Below are positions 49,472 to 61,131 of a stretch of 64,000 bases of DNA, piece after piece. The DNA lies in assembly GCA_020081605.1 (NCBI GenBank), contig JAHREC010000013.1:3038001-3102000 (forward strand), written 5' to 3'. Under the pieces are notes generated by a model. The model saw nothing but the letters and a program-made list of their open reading frames with translations. It was not told the origin of the DNA and did not search any database. The number at the start of each line of letters is the position of its first letter. The stretch's first letter is position 1. The position numbers and the translations under genes are program-made. The stretch comes from Albifimbria verrucaria. Taxonomy: Eukaryota > Ascomycota > Sordariomycetes > Hypocreales > Stachybotryaceae.

Positions 49472-50049
49472 ATTGCGTGTGGCAGGGAGATGTCCACCTG
49501 AGTCTGCAGGCCGCGGGTGGACGGAAACGTACGACGTGACAAATGACTAGGCGTTTGGGGAGGTGGATCAGGGATATATCACGGACGATGGGGCTTTGCT
49601 GCTGGCGTATTGTCGGCATGCTATGTACTAGCTCGGCGCGATTTCTAGTTGGAGGACGAGACATGACACAGCAAGAATTTGACGTAGTGTTACGAGTCAG
49701 ACGCCGTATACTGTTCTACCAGTGCAGGCAAGATTGAACATAAAGCAAGTTTCGGGCCGGGTGTTGGGATGATGGAGGGCGTCAGGACGGATAGAGCCGG
49801 TTGTCACTTATACCTCTTGGACAGTGGGAAAGTTGGGAATAAAATACATATCATTGATCAGCGTAAAACGGTATGTGAATAGGTTGGTTATCTACAAGCG
49901 TGCAGACAAGATAGCCCCAAATTGCAAAACATCATCGCACTCGTGTCCTCACCGAGAGTGGGCTCAAAGCACAACATCTCATCTCGATCTAAGCTCCCCG
50001 CCGCCTCAGAGCGTTACGTTTTCGTCTTCGTCTAACAAGAACCCCGGGT
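49472..50049. other. Convergent intergenic region SNF1 / ICL1
   Basis: 3' flanks of two converging genes, no gene or repeat recognised. The open frames here are continuations of 3' UTR sequence. Confidence 0.55.
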
Positions 50050-52023
50050 TTAATGGAACTGATCCTCAGTCACACCCTTGCCCATGGCGGCGGTGGAGGA
50101 GATACCACCGGTGACCATCTTGAGCATCTCGTCGACGTAGCTCGCGCCGCTCCACTTCTGGTGCTTGACGACGTCGACGCCGAGCTCCATCTCGGGCTCT
50201 TGGACGAGCTCGCCGTAGGCGCGCATGCCGACCTGGCTGTAGGCACGGGCGAAGCGGTCGCTGATGAGGGCCGTTGTGTGCAGGCCGGCTAGGGTGATGA
50301 ACTGCCAGCAGTAGCCCAGGGAGGCGAGGCGGCGGATGTACGTCTCCTGCTCGTCGCGCGGCATGGCGGTCTTCCAGTTGAATGAGGGAGAAAGGTTATA
50401 TGCAAGTCTGGAAAGGGATAGAGTTAGCAACGAGGCGGTCCTGGTGGCAGGGCAAGGCTTTTATGCCAAGGAAGATAAAGTGAAGAGTATGGTATGTGTG
50501 GTGAAACTTACTTCTTCTCGGGCCAGACAGCGTGGACGCCGTCGGCGAATTGCTGGGCCTGGGCAAAGTCTGGCAGCTTGCTTTCCATCCAGATGGCGTC
50601 GCAGTAAGGGCCATAGGCAATGGCTCTGTTGATGGCGCAGTCGCAACCACCCTTGAGGCGGAAGTAACCTTCTCGGGTTCGTGGCGCGTCCCAGTCGAAG
50701 AAGATGTCGTTGCCGAGGATCTTGCGGGCCAGGGCGCGGGCCTCGGTGTTGCTCAGACCCTTGGCCTTGGAGGTGTACTCGCTCTTGAGACGGGCCTTGT
50801 CGGAGTAAGAGCCAGCATCGATGGCGGCGAGGACGGCCTCGTCGAAGCGTTGGAGGTTGGCGGAGGCGAGCCACTCGTCCTCGATACGCTGCAGCTCCGG
50901 GCCCAGCTTGCCGGCCTTCTCGGCGGCGACCATGAGGTCGTTGAGGGGCTGCAGCTTGGGGTTGGTGCTACCAAGGATGAAGGCGTGGTCGCGAGGGTCG
51001 ATGGTGGTGGTGATGAGGGTGGCAGCCTCGGCGTCGGTACGGGCGACGGCGACAAGGTCGGTTCCTAGACTATAGTTAGTCAACAGCACTTACACGGACT
51101 CGGGCGGATCTTCTTTATTGCTTCGACTCACCCATGATATCAGCCTGCGCGCGGATGGCGACCAGACGGTTGATGTGCTCGCTGATGGGCACGAGGACCT
51201 TGCCGGCCATATGTCCGCACTTCTTGGTTCCAGGGGCCTGGTCCTCGATATGAATACCAGCAGCGCCCTTCTCGATGAAGAGCTTGGTCAGCTTCATCAC
51301 GGCAGTCAGACCGCCGTGGCCGGTGTCGGCATCGGCAATGATGGGGCGGAGGTAGTCGATGTTGGCGAGCTTGGAGCGCTGCTCCTTGGGGACGCTGAGA
51401 CGCTCCTGGCGCTGCTTGCGGTCGTGGAACAGCTGGGCCATGAAGAGGTGGCCGACCTTGTTAGGGACGGTGGTCTAATTGACAATTGTTTATTAGACGA
51501 TGTCTTTACTTTTGTGGTTTGAGTATTGGTAGCAGGTAGCCACTTACATAGGGATAGTCAGCCAGATCGGGACCGGGCTCATCAGACGCAGAGGCGGTAG
51601 ACGATGATTGCCAACCAGAGACGTAGACGGTATCGAGGTACTTGGCCATCTGAGTGACCATGGTGGGCTCTAAGCAGCCGTATGTGTAGCTAGCATCTTT
51701 CGTCTAGGGATCACATGTCAGCCATGTTCAGCAGGAGGGCTTTCACGCCGTGACAGCCATTGAAGAATGCGCGTCAGCGCAGCAACACTCACCTCGAAGC
51801 GGTGCTCCAGGATGTTCCAGAGCTTCTTGGACTGGGCATTGCTGGGGTACTGGACCTGGAGATGGCCTCTCTTGGAGACGATCTGTTCGGCAGTGAAGGG
51901 TCGCTTGGTGTGCCTCCATCGCGGCTCGCTCCACCACGCCTTGACCTGCTCAACCTCCTTGGCGAAGAGATCATCTTCAATGTCCGGGTTGACCGCCGGG
52001 TTCACCATGTTACTGGCCGCCAT
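50050..52023 (-). CDS. ICL1: Isocitrate lyase
   Basis: Glyoxylate-cycle enzyme that splits isocitrate into succinate and glyoxylate, needed for growth on acetate, fatty acids and other C2 sources; peroxisomal/glyoxysomal in fungi. 546 residues in five exons: 52023-51793, 51703-51548, 51474-51132, 51064-50512 and 50407-50050, all with good GT..AG borders. Landmarks are the signature KKCGH (in [13 protein letters not shown]), the substrate loop [12 protein letters not shown], the IHIEDQ metal site and [20 protein letters not shown]; the end is [10 protein letters not shown], which is not a canonical SKL-type PTS1. All five exons join cleanly; it is the only long gene in the window with no frame interruption. 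Regulation by SNF1/CreA and FacB-type factors is known for the family. A candidate 5' UTR intron (52361-52190) and a perfect palindrome (52412-52427) lie upstream. Confidence 0.98.
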
Positions 52024-53895
52024 GGCGAGGGATTGATGTGGTGATGGTGGTGGTAGTGCTTGCTTGTATAAGGAGGAGGTTCAGAGGCAGCTACAGCGCG
52101 TGTAAGACAAGAGGTATGTCCACGCAGGGGGTTCAGTTGTTGATTGAGCCTCGAGAGGAGAGTATGTGAAGGGGAAGATGATAAAGGTCTAAGTTCAGGA
52201 AGAGATCAGAATGAGGACGAGGTTTTGTGAAATAGCAATGATGTAAATGGGGAAGAGTCACAAAGGAATTGGAACGCCTCGGTCAAACGGGAATCGGGAG
52301 GAGGGGGTGGACGTTGTAAAAGCAAAGCAGAAGCAACGCAAAGCGAAGTGACTCGACTTACAGCATAAGCCCAGGCCCCAGCCCAAGGAATAGACTTCTT
52401 TAGTGATGTACGGGGAGGATCCTCCCCAGACATCTGATTGCCACATGTAATGGGAGGGAGCGCACTAGGTGGGAAGGGAAACGACTAATACCGGCGGGCT
52501 GGGCTCACGACCGCGGTGCACCTCGGGTGTTTGCTCGCGGCAGGAGGAGGCTGTTTCTGGACGGGCTGATACGGCGTGGGCATGTGAGACGGCCGTTGGA
52601 CGTGGCCCAGGTTCGGCTTCGCATTCATCATGGTGTTCATTTGCTTGCTTGTCTAAAGGCCATGGAGACGCTAGCTTTCTACTTGAGTTATTGCTACGAA
52701 AGACAAGCTCTGGATTGAACAACAGCAAGACACCCTCTGGGGGCTCTATAGTGACGTTATGATGTGCAATAGGTGCTTGGGTGTAGCTCGGCTCGGCCCA
52801 AAGGGTGTGTGTATGTGTGGTGATTGATTGATACGCAGCAGAGAGCCGCAGCCGCAGCGCCGTGTCCGCCCGATTCTGTCTAGCTCCGCCATTAGCCGAG
52901 TTGCCGAAACGGGCCCCGGAATTCGCGAGCCACGCCGAGTCCTCGCTCTTCTCCAGCTCCAGCTCCAGCTTCGGCTCCAACAGTCACTGGCCTCTTCATT
53001 TGCTAAGATTGCGTACCTGTAATTCAGCTAAATATTAAAGAAATTGATGCAAAATCTCCTTGTCTCCTTGCCTCTCACCCAAGGATTAAACCCAACGTGC
53101 ACGCGCCGGCTATCAAAACCTGGTCGGTGGCTGATCTTTAACCAGTGCGCCGGGCCATCACATCCATTGCATGTGATCACACATACCTACTACCTACCTA
53201 CTCACCCATACCGTGCTGCCAATTAGACCATGCTCCCTACGACGACGCTGCTACGCCAGAGTAAAACAGCCCCCAGACCTCTTCTCCCTGTCCCGCTACC
53301 CCAGATACATACGGTAACTCCCCTTGGCTAAGAATAGGCAGCTCCCCACCACTGAACCTCGGCCTGGCAGCACTTACACAGACACACCACACACCCCTCT
53401 CCTCCTACGACGAGACCTTCTCTTCAGGCTTTCTTCCATCACATGGTAGCCGCTTCCGATGTCGCTGGCCTTTGTGCTACAGAAACGTCTGCCAAGCGCT
53501 TGCTGCACGTGTTTAGATCCTCTTCCCACGTGGTGATTCCCTGGTGGAAGCTACCGGTGAGGCCTCTAGTGATATAGGCACAGCCGTTACATCTCCTCAA
53601 CTACCCATGATGCCAGGCCAATCTACGCCCAGATATTGCACGCTTCGAAAACATTCACAAGTCGATCATCTCAGTAATAGCAAACTGCCAAAACCCCTCT
53701 TGCCTCAAAAGGCTCCGTTCCGAGATCTTCATTTCATTCCTTCCCTTGCCCTACAAATTCGTCTTCGTGACGCTCTGAGTACAACTAACCGATGACATGC
53801 CACTTTTCGTTGCCGACTTCGCTACTTGCAACTGGCCTTCAACAGTAAACCACCCGAGTCTTCTCACATGCCTATCACTAACACGCCGACGCCGC
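52024..53895. other. ICL1 promoter and trehalase 3' flank
   Basis: No gene supported. Near the ICL1 side is a candidate UTR intron (52361-52190, donor GTAAGT, acceptor TTAG). The stretch 53180-53210 has CTACCTACCTA units. The plus-strand ORFs at 52469-52762 and 53544-53795 show no family. Confidence 0.45.
52412..52427. promoter_or_regulatory. Perfect 16-bp palindrome upstream of ICL1
   Basis: GGGGAGGATCCTCCCC, 389 bases upstream of the ICL1 ATG. Inverted GGGGAGG arms are the shape expected for a dimeric zinc-cluster or C2H2 factor site. No specific factor is assigned, because the sequence does not exactly match the CreA (SYGGRG) or FacB consensus as I know them. Confidence 0.4.
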
Positions 53896-56279
53896 TTATG
53901 GCAACGCCAGATCCGCCAAGGCCTTCTCGTTGTTCTGCTCCACAGCCTTGATAAAGGTTGGGTATGGTGTCAGCGTGCCCAAGGCTCGTCGCATGTGCGC
54001 ATTCACAATCTGCAAGCCGTACACGTAACTCGCGTTCACCCAGCCGAATCTGTCATGAGAGGTCAGCATCGATACGTACGTCTTGAAAGGAACCGAAGTC
54101 GTCTTACCCTTCCTTGGCCACGCCCTTGAAGTCCAGGCCCTGGTTGCCGTACTCGGCATCCACTCTGTGAGGGTCCACTGGTCGCGTCACGTCATACTTC
54201 TCCACCACCACTCCGTTAAAGTCCACAAACGCCTTGGTGATCATGAACAACCACTTGTACGCCAGGCGCTCAGCCTCTTCAACGAAGCTGTATCGTAGCA
54301 GGCCTGTCCAGGCCAACATCTGCTGTGGTGCCCAGCCGTAGGGGTAATCCCACTGTCGGTTGGGTCGTTCCAGGCCAATCTCGCCGCGAGACTTCTCTGT
54401 TCCCGCTAGCAAACCACCATATGCCTCGAATTTGGGCAGGCCCTTTCTCACCAGGTCTGCTGCCTGTTTAGGTGTGGCAATGCCTGCCCAGAGGGCCCAC
54501 AGCGTCGTCGCAGTCTCGTACGTGCAGCGCTCTTGCTTAGCTGTGTCGTAGTCAAAGAACATACCTTCCTCCTCATCCCACATGAGCCTGTCCATGGTGA
54601 GCTTACGGCGCTTGGCACGTCGATCCCACGGCGCAGACGAAAGAACCTCGCCGGGTTGGTAAGGGTGCCCTTGCAAAACTCCGCTGGGAATACCAGCTTA
54701 TCGTCGAACATGCTTCGAATGGTTCGCGCAATGTCTGTCTCGTACTTGAAGAGCAAAGAGTTGAGGTCGATTGTAGCAAGGTTGGCGCAGATACCTTCAA
54801 GACGGTAGGATGTGTCATGTCCAGACTCACGCACGGCGCGATCGTGCATGAAGTATTCGTCAAGCTCGGGTTCCTTAATCTCGCCGTGGTTGTATGCATG
54901 TACAAACTCTTCGAACTTCATGTTGTGCTTCTTAATGTAAGGCTCAAGAATGTGGACGAAGTGGGTGGCCTCCGTCTCCGGGGCACTCCCAAACCCTCAG
55001 GGCGGTACCTGGAAAGTCCCGTAACGGGGTCCAGTCAGGGCTCACTTGTCCAGACGCTGTGGTACTCCTTGATTGCGGCAAGGATTGAGCGGCGAAGGAA
55101 CTCCTTGGAATCAGGTTCGTGCTTGATCTTCTCGTAGGCTCGAAGAGCCATGTCGGTGAGGAATGGCGGCTGCGAACGGCACAGGTAGTACGAGCGGGTG
55201 GCGTTGAGGATCTTGCCATAGTGCTCGATGCAGAAACAGAAGTTGAGCACCATGGACTTGGCAAGGTCGACTCGGTCGTTTACCAAGAGACCAAGCGACT
55301 CCATGTAGCTATCCCATCCGTAAAGCTCGTTGAACCTTCCACCGGGAACAACGAATGGCAGACCACGGAGTGTCGTCTTGCCAGTGGGGTCTTCAAGCTC
55401 CTCGACAGCGACAGCCAGAAGTCCGGGCTTAGAGTTCATGTCTCGCACCAGCTCTGGGGTAATGACCTCGGGGAGCAGCTGGACGTCCAAGCGGATTTCA
55501 GGTCGCTCCTCGGCCACCTTTTTGTAGTACTCGTACTGCTTGGGAGCTCCAACAGGTACATAGATACGTGGCCTGGGATCATCTGTCCAGTCCTTGGGGT
55601 CTCGTGCAGCAACCTCGATGCTGGATGCGTCGATTCGTCGGGTCAGGCCTTCCCAGAAGTGGTCCCGAATCAGACGGGACAGGCGGTCGACAGGGTTCTC
55701 GTTCAAACGGCCTTCATCGAGGATGATCTGTCTCCGTCCATACTCCTTGGCCAGGGTGAGCTCCTGGAGCAGGTTGGACAGCATGTAGGTGCCGCGCACA
55801 TCGAAGCGGTTGTGACCTGCGGAGGCGGCGGTGCGCAGCGAGATGACCTTGGGCCCGTTGTCTTCGATGGTGATTTGCATGTTGCCGTCGGTATCCTCCT
55901 GGGCCTTAAGGCTCTCGAGGGTTGGCTCTACTTGGATGAGGAAACGGCGGTTCTGCTCCATGGTGCTCTCATCTGGGCGGCGGGTTAGCCATTGAGTGAT
56001 TCCGATAGGAGGGGAGGGAAGACGTACCGTGACTGCCTCTTCGGAAGGGCTCTCGGAGGCCGATCCGCTCAAACTGCTTCAGCAAGCTGTTCTGTTGCAA
56101 TGGTCAACAAGGAGTTTGGGTTGAGCAGAGAGAAGGAGAGGGGAGAGGGCACGCACCTGGGAGTAAGTTCTGGTACGAGGGCCATAGCGGTTGTGATGGC
56201 GCTCCTCGGACTGATAATAAGTTTTGGCATCGTCGAAGACGCCGAACTCGTCGGACGGACGGGCGCGGTGGTTGGCCAT
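53896..56279 (-). CDS. NTH1: Neutral (cytosolic) trehalase, with in-frame stop and frame interruptions
   Basis: Glycoside hydrolase family 37 enzyme that cleaves trehalose to glucose in the cytosol, activated by PKA. About 745 residues are expected. Exons: 56279-56157, 56091-56028, 55972-54109 and 54049-53896. The N-terminus has the PKA site RRGS (Ser61) and the calcium-binding motif [12 protein letters not shown]. The catalytic region has signature 1 ([15 protein letters not shown]) and signature 2 ([10 protein letters not shown]), plus [16 protein letters not shown] and [20 protein letters not shown]. At 55037-55035 the codon is TGA where the family has Arg ([19 protein letters not shown]); the reading frame itself is unchanged across it, so this is a base substitution and not an indel. 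Bases are also missing at GGGG 54980-54983 and near 54660. As read, the protein would end after signature 1 and lack the rest of the catalytic domain. Confidence 0.93.
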
Positions 56280-57948
56280 TCCGTGTGGTGGGATGTTGGA
56301 TGAGTTGAGAAGCGGTGTGTAGCAGGAGAGATGGAAGGCGAAGAGAGACGGAGCTACCGGTGGTGGTTTTGGTGGTTTAGGCGGTGGTCCTCCTGCGCTG
56401 CCCGGGCGAAGGTCCGGGGTTCAGATAAGGAGCGGGTGGTTGTTAAGGGTGCTCAGGGATCAATTGTGAAAAGCCTGCGGCAGAGACAGGGGTGAGAGAG
56501 AGAGGCTAAGACGAATTCACAGACAGAGAGTGAATGGGAAAATATTTTGAGTAGGGAAGTTAGACCAGGTCTTGGATTTGTGTTGCGGTAAAGTAATGCA
56601 GGTGTGTAACAAGGCATGGCATGGCATGGCAAGGCAAGGCGTTAGTGGTGGGTGGATGGGTGGAAGGGTGGGAGACCATTTCCATTTGGGGGTGGGTGGG
56701 GAGGGAGGGAGCCACGGGTGGGTTCTGGATGCTGTCAGAGAGGGTCCCTTTTTCGAAATGACGTTACCGAGGGGTCACGAGGGGTCACCACCTCGAATCG
56801 AAGCCTTTGTTCTATCAAATTCAATCCATGCGATTCTACCGTGTTGGTCTGCAGGGATTGATCAAGGTTGGCCAAATTATTTTGAGACTTTTCCCATCTA
56901 TTGAATTCTGGAAGCAATTTTTTCATTTCCTCTTCCCGCTAGTCTCCGGGGCGGCGTTGCGTTGCGTTGCGTTGTGTTGTGTTGCACCCGGCGGCGGCGG
57001 CGACATCATTGGGCGGTAGCTTCAGCAGCTCCCAGCACTGCGGCTGGCTACCAATAGCGGACAGGTAAGGCAAAGCCCAGCCAGCCCGTCGCCACCCCCA
57101 CCATGCCAGACGGCCGCCTAGGGCCCTGAGGCCCCCACCCTGCGCTGTACTGCGCTGCAGCTGCATCCATCCACCCATCCATCCACCGTCCTGTGCGGCC
57201 CTAGTGCCTGTGCTTGATTTGCTACACCCATTTCTTACATACAGGTACCCAGCGTTGCAGCCTCACAATAAATAATATTCCGCCTCTCAGCCCTGCATTC
57301 CTGCCCTGTCGGGGCCGTCCATGGCTGCCACCGAAGGCTTGAGCCTCGTGACTTCAGCGCACTATTGATTACCCCGGAAATGAGCATCTCCGTCTCGGAC
57401 CTCCGTTGTCCTGTCAGCCTCTACCCTCCAACCCAATTCAATAGCAACATGTCCAAACAGCATCAATGTCCCGGCACTGGAGATGGTGGGTGTATGTACT
57501 GTGCCTCGTCAACCCGCTATCCGAATGAGGTAGGAGAGGAGATCAGGTCAGCATTTCACCATCGGAGGTCCTCTAACCAAACGGGCAGGGGATAGGAATA
57601 TCATCCAGCCAGGCCCGGGTCCGTCAACACAACAAACTGTTTTTGGAATATGAAAATATGCAAAAGTACTCTAGCGATTCTTGAGTCGTACATATCTGCT
57701 AAGTCAAAAACGGTAGGTGGTTAGGGAGTGGTCGCCAGGATCGGAGCGTAGCATATAAGAAAGACTCACACGAAGGAATAGATGGTGGATATTCAAGTTA
57801 GTCATACCCAGGTGAGTCAAGATACAGAGTTCCGCAATCCGCAGCACCTGCATTATAAATCATCTTGCACTACGTCTCGGACATCTGCTGTATCATCGTC
57901 GTTTTCAGTAGTCCTGTGTAGGCTTAAACAAGAAACAACAAAAGAAAG
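56280..57948. other. Divergent promoter region trehalase / valyl-tRNA synthetase
   Basis: Besides the tandem AGGGG sites described separately, it holds GGCATGGCATGGCATGG (56613-56640 region), five GTTGC-type units (56958-56986) and CATCCATCCACCCATCCATC (57165-57186). No gene recognised. Confidence 0.5.
56769..56788 (+). promoter_or_regulatory. Tandem STRE-like repeat upstream of trehalase
   Basis: Two exact back-to-back copies of GAGGGGTCAC, each holding the stress-response core AGGGG, about 490 bases upstream of the trehalase ATG. STREs bind Msn2/4-type factors and control yeast NTH1. The site is orientation-independent, so it fits the minus-strand gene; it could equally serve the rightward gene. 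Confidence 0.45.
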
Positions 57949-60900
57949 ATGGCTTCTACGCAGCCCTCAGGGAAGCCCATGAGCGAAAAACAGCGGCTCA
58001 AGCTTGAGAAATTCGCAAAAAGAAGGAGAAGCAGGCACAGCAGCAAAATCTAGCAATGCCAACCCAGGCAAAAGTTCCAAAAAGCCAGACGTTCCCTCTG
58101 TTGAATTGAAGGATTGGATAGAGGAGACACCAGCTGGGCAGAAAAAGCTCCTGAAGCCAATGGACGATGACCTCCACAAGGCCTACATACCCAAAGTTGT
58201 TGAATCTGCCTGGTACAGCTACTGGGAGGAGCAGGGACTGTTCAAGCCTCGAACAGATAAAGATGGGAGTCTCAAGCCCAGAGGCAAATACGTTATTGCT
58301 ATGCCGCCCCTAATGTATGGATTGGCCTATGTATTGATGGTCTATTCATTCGCTGACTCGAGCCTCAGGTAACAGGCAAGCTACATATCGGACATGCCCT
58401 TGCACTATCGCTCGAAGACACTCTCATCAGATGGCATCGTATGCGACAATTCTCAACACTCTACATTCCCGGCTGTGACCACGCAGGCATTGCCACCCAG
58501 GCTGTTGTCGAGAAGCAGCTCGCCAAACACCCAAAGGACGGCAAATCCAAGAGACAAGATTTTACTAGAGCTGAGTTCGTTCAGTTATGTCAAGAATGGA
58601 AAGAGGATTATCATCAAGCCATCAACAAAACAACCCGCAGACTCGGCATCTCTGCAGACTGGTCGCGGGAAGCTTTACAATGAGCCCCCAGCTGTCGAAC
58701 GCAGTCACTGAGACCTTCGTCCAGTTACACTCGGAAGGCCTTATCTATCGAGCCAATAGGCTTGTACATTGGTCTTGCCGCCTATCTACGGCTTTATCTA
58801 CGCTTGAAGTTGACCAGAAGGAGCTCGAAGGGACAACAAAACTTGACGTACCAGGCTATGACAGGAAGATTGAATTTGGAACACTTACATATTTCAAATA
58901 CCAAATCGAGGGCTCTGACCAAACAATCGAAGTTGCAACAACTAGACCGGAGACAATGCTAGGTGACACTGGCATTGCTGTTCATCCTCAAGACGACCGA
59001 TACAAGGACTTCATCGGCAAGACTGCACTACACCCGATCATTCCTGGTAGGAAGTTGAGAATTGTTGCCGACGAATATGTTGACAGAGACTTCGGTACTG
59101 GTGCCGTGAAGCTAACGCCTGCTCACGACCATAACGATTTCAACCTCGGCAAGAAACATGACCTACCCTTCATCAATATCCTCAACGACGACGGTACTCT
59201 TAACAACAATGCTGGTCCCTACGCTGGAGAGAAAAGGTTTAATGCGAGATATGGTATTATCGAGGAACTTAAAAGACTTGGTCTCTATACGAAACAAGAA
59301 TCTAACAAGATGGTTGTTCCGATTTGTAGCCGATCAGGGGATGTTGTTGAGCCGTACCTGAAGCCCCAATGGTGGATGAAGATGGAGCCATTGACGAAAC
59401 CTGCCATAGATGTTGTTGAAAGCGGTGAGCTCGTCATCCGACCAGAGGTACAAAAGCGACAATACCTTCATTGGATGCGAAACCTCCAGGACTGGTGCTT
59501 GTCGAGACAGCTGTGGTGGGGCCATCAAATACCTGCATACCATATCAGCATTGAAGGTGAAGAAGGTGGAGATGATGCTGATGACAACTACTGGGTTTGC
59601 GGTAGAACAGAGAGTGAGGCTAGAGAAAAGGCCGAACAAAAATTCCCTGGCAAGAAACTATCACTCAGGCGAGATGAGGACGTCTTGGATACCTGGTTCA
59701 GCTCTGGCCTTTGGCCCTTTAGTGTTCTTGGGTGGCCAGAAAAGACGTCGGATTTTGAAAAGTACTTCCCAACACGACTCTGGAGACAGGTTGGGACATC
59801 ATTCCGTTCTGGGTCAGCCGCATGATCATGTTCTCTTTGAAATTGACTGGGAGAGTCCCGTTTACTGAGGTCTTCTGTCACGGCTTGATACGCGATAGCG
59901 AGGGCCGGAAGATGTCAAAGTCACTCGGCAATGTTGTTGATCCCATTGACATCATGGAAGGTATAAGCCTTGAAAGTCTGCATGAGAAGCTACGGCACGG
60001 TAATCTAGCCCAAAACGAGATAAAGAATGCCGAAAAGTACCAGAAGAAGGCTTTCCCACAAGGCATTCCTGAGATCGGCACTGATGCCTTGCGGTTCTCA
60101 CTCATAAACTACACTCAGTCATCTGGCAGTGACATCAACTTCGACATCAAGACGATGCACGGCTATCGAAAATTCTGCAATAAGCTCTACCAAGCTACCA
60201 AGTACGTTCTTGGAAAGCTTGGTAGTGAATTCGTCCCTCGCGAGACTAGTGCTTTGACAGGAAAAGAGAGTCTGCCAGAGAGATGGATCTTGACAAAGAT
60301 GAACACTACTGTCAAGCAAGTCAACCACGCCCTCGAAGAGCGGGAATTCTCAAGATCGACTCAACTTAGCCACCGGTATTTATACGACGAATTGTTCGAC
60401 ATTTACATCGAGAACTCAAAGTCAATCATCTCAGACGGCACTCCCGAAGAAGCTCGTTCAGCCATTGATACGCTCTACACTGCGTTAGAGTCTGGCCTAC
60501 GGCTTTTGTCACCGTTTATGCCCTTCCTTACCGAGGAGCTTTGGCAGCGCCTACCACGCAGACCAGGTGACAGCACATCCTCGATCACCATCGCTGAATA
60601 TCCAGAGTATGAGCCTTCTTTCAATGATCCAGAATCTGAGGCTGCTTACGAACTTGTACTGGGTTGTTCAAAAGCCATACGCTCATTGATGGCAGATTAC
60701 GCGGTCAAAGATAAGGGAGTAGCCTACATCGTACCTCTGACTCAGATGTCGTATGATACTGCACACACTCAGCTTTCCGCAATCAGAGCCCTCAGTGGCA
60801 AGACTCCCGTAGAAATCAATATTCTTGGTGTCGGAGAAGTTGGCCCTACTGGCTGTGCGGTTTTCCCTGTTTCTTCGGAAGCAAATGTCTATCTTGACGT

Positions 60901-61131
60901 CAAGGACCACATAGTCAATGCTGGTAAGGAAGTTGAAAAGGCGAAGGCGAAATTGGAAGAGGCCAAAAAGACCAGAATGAAGTTGACTCGCTCAGAGCAG
61001 AGTTGAGTAAGATCCAGGACAAGGACGTCATTGAAGCTATACAGGTAGCCGAGCGTCGGAAGCGAGACGTCGCTGCTAGATTGCGGGCATGGGAAGAAAC
61101 TGCAACGATGTTCGAGAAAATGTCAATTTAG
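57949..61131 (+). CDS. VAS1: Valyl-tRNA synthetase, frame interrupted
   Basis: Charges tRNA-Val; in fungi one gene usually serves cytosol and mitochondria. About 1,040 residues. Start [20 protein letters not shown] with a Lys-rich appended region, then [20 protein letters not shown], the class I HIGH motif ([21 protein letters not shown]), the editing domain ([20 protein letters not shown] ... [16 protein letters not shown]), the [16 protein letters not shown] block, KMSKS ([14 protein letters not shown]), the anticodon-binding domain ([20 protein letters not shown]) and a short coiled-coil tail ending ATMFEKMSI. One intron, 58315-58368, splits PPPN and VTGKLHIGH. At least five one-base gaps: near 58017, 58050, 58308, 58680, 59780 and close to 60985. 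No clear mitochondrial presequence precedes the ATG in frame; see the note on an upstream frame. Confidence 0.95.

Noticed and set aside
50532..51068. 178-codon plus-strand ORF opposite ICL1 with many glycine and valine residues
   Set aside because: Gly/Val/Glu-rich composition is the mirror of GC-ending codons in isocitrate lyase, a common artefact.
55119..55988. 289-codon plus-strand ORF opposite trehalase
   Set aside because: Antisense shadow of the trehalase catalytic domain; composition follows the complement of its codons and no motif is seen.
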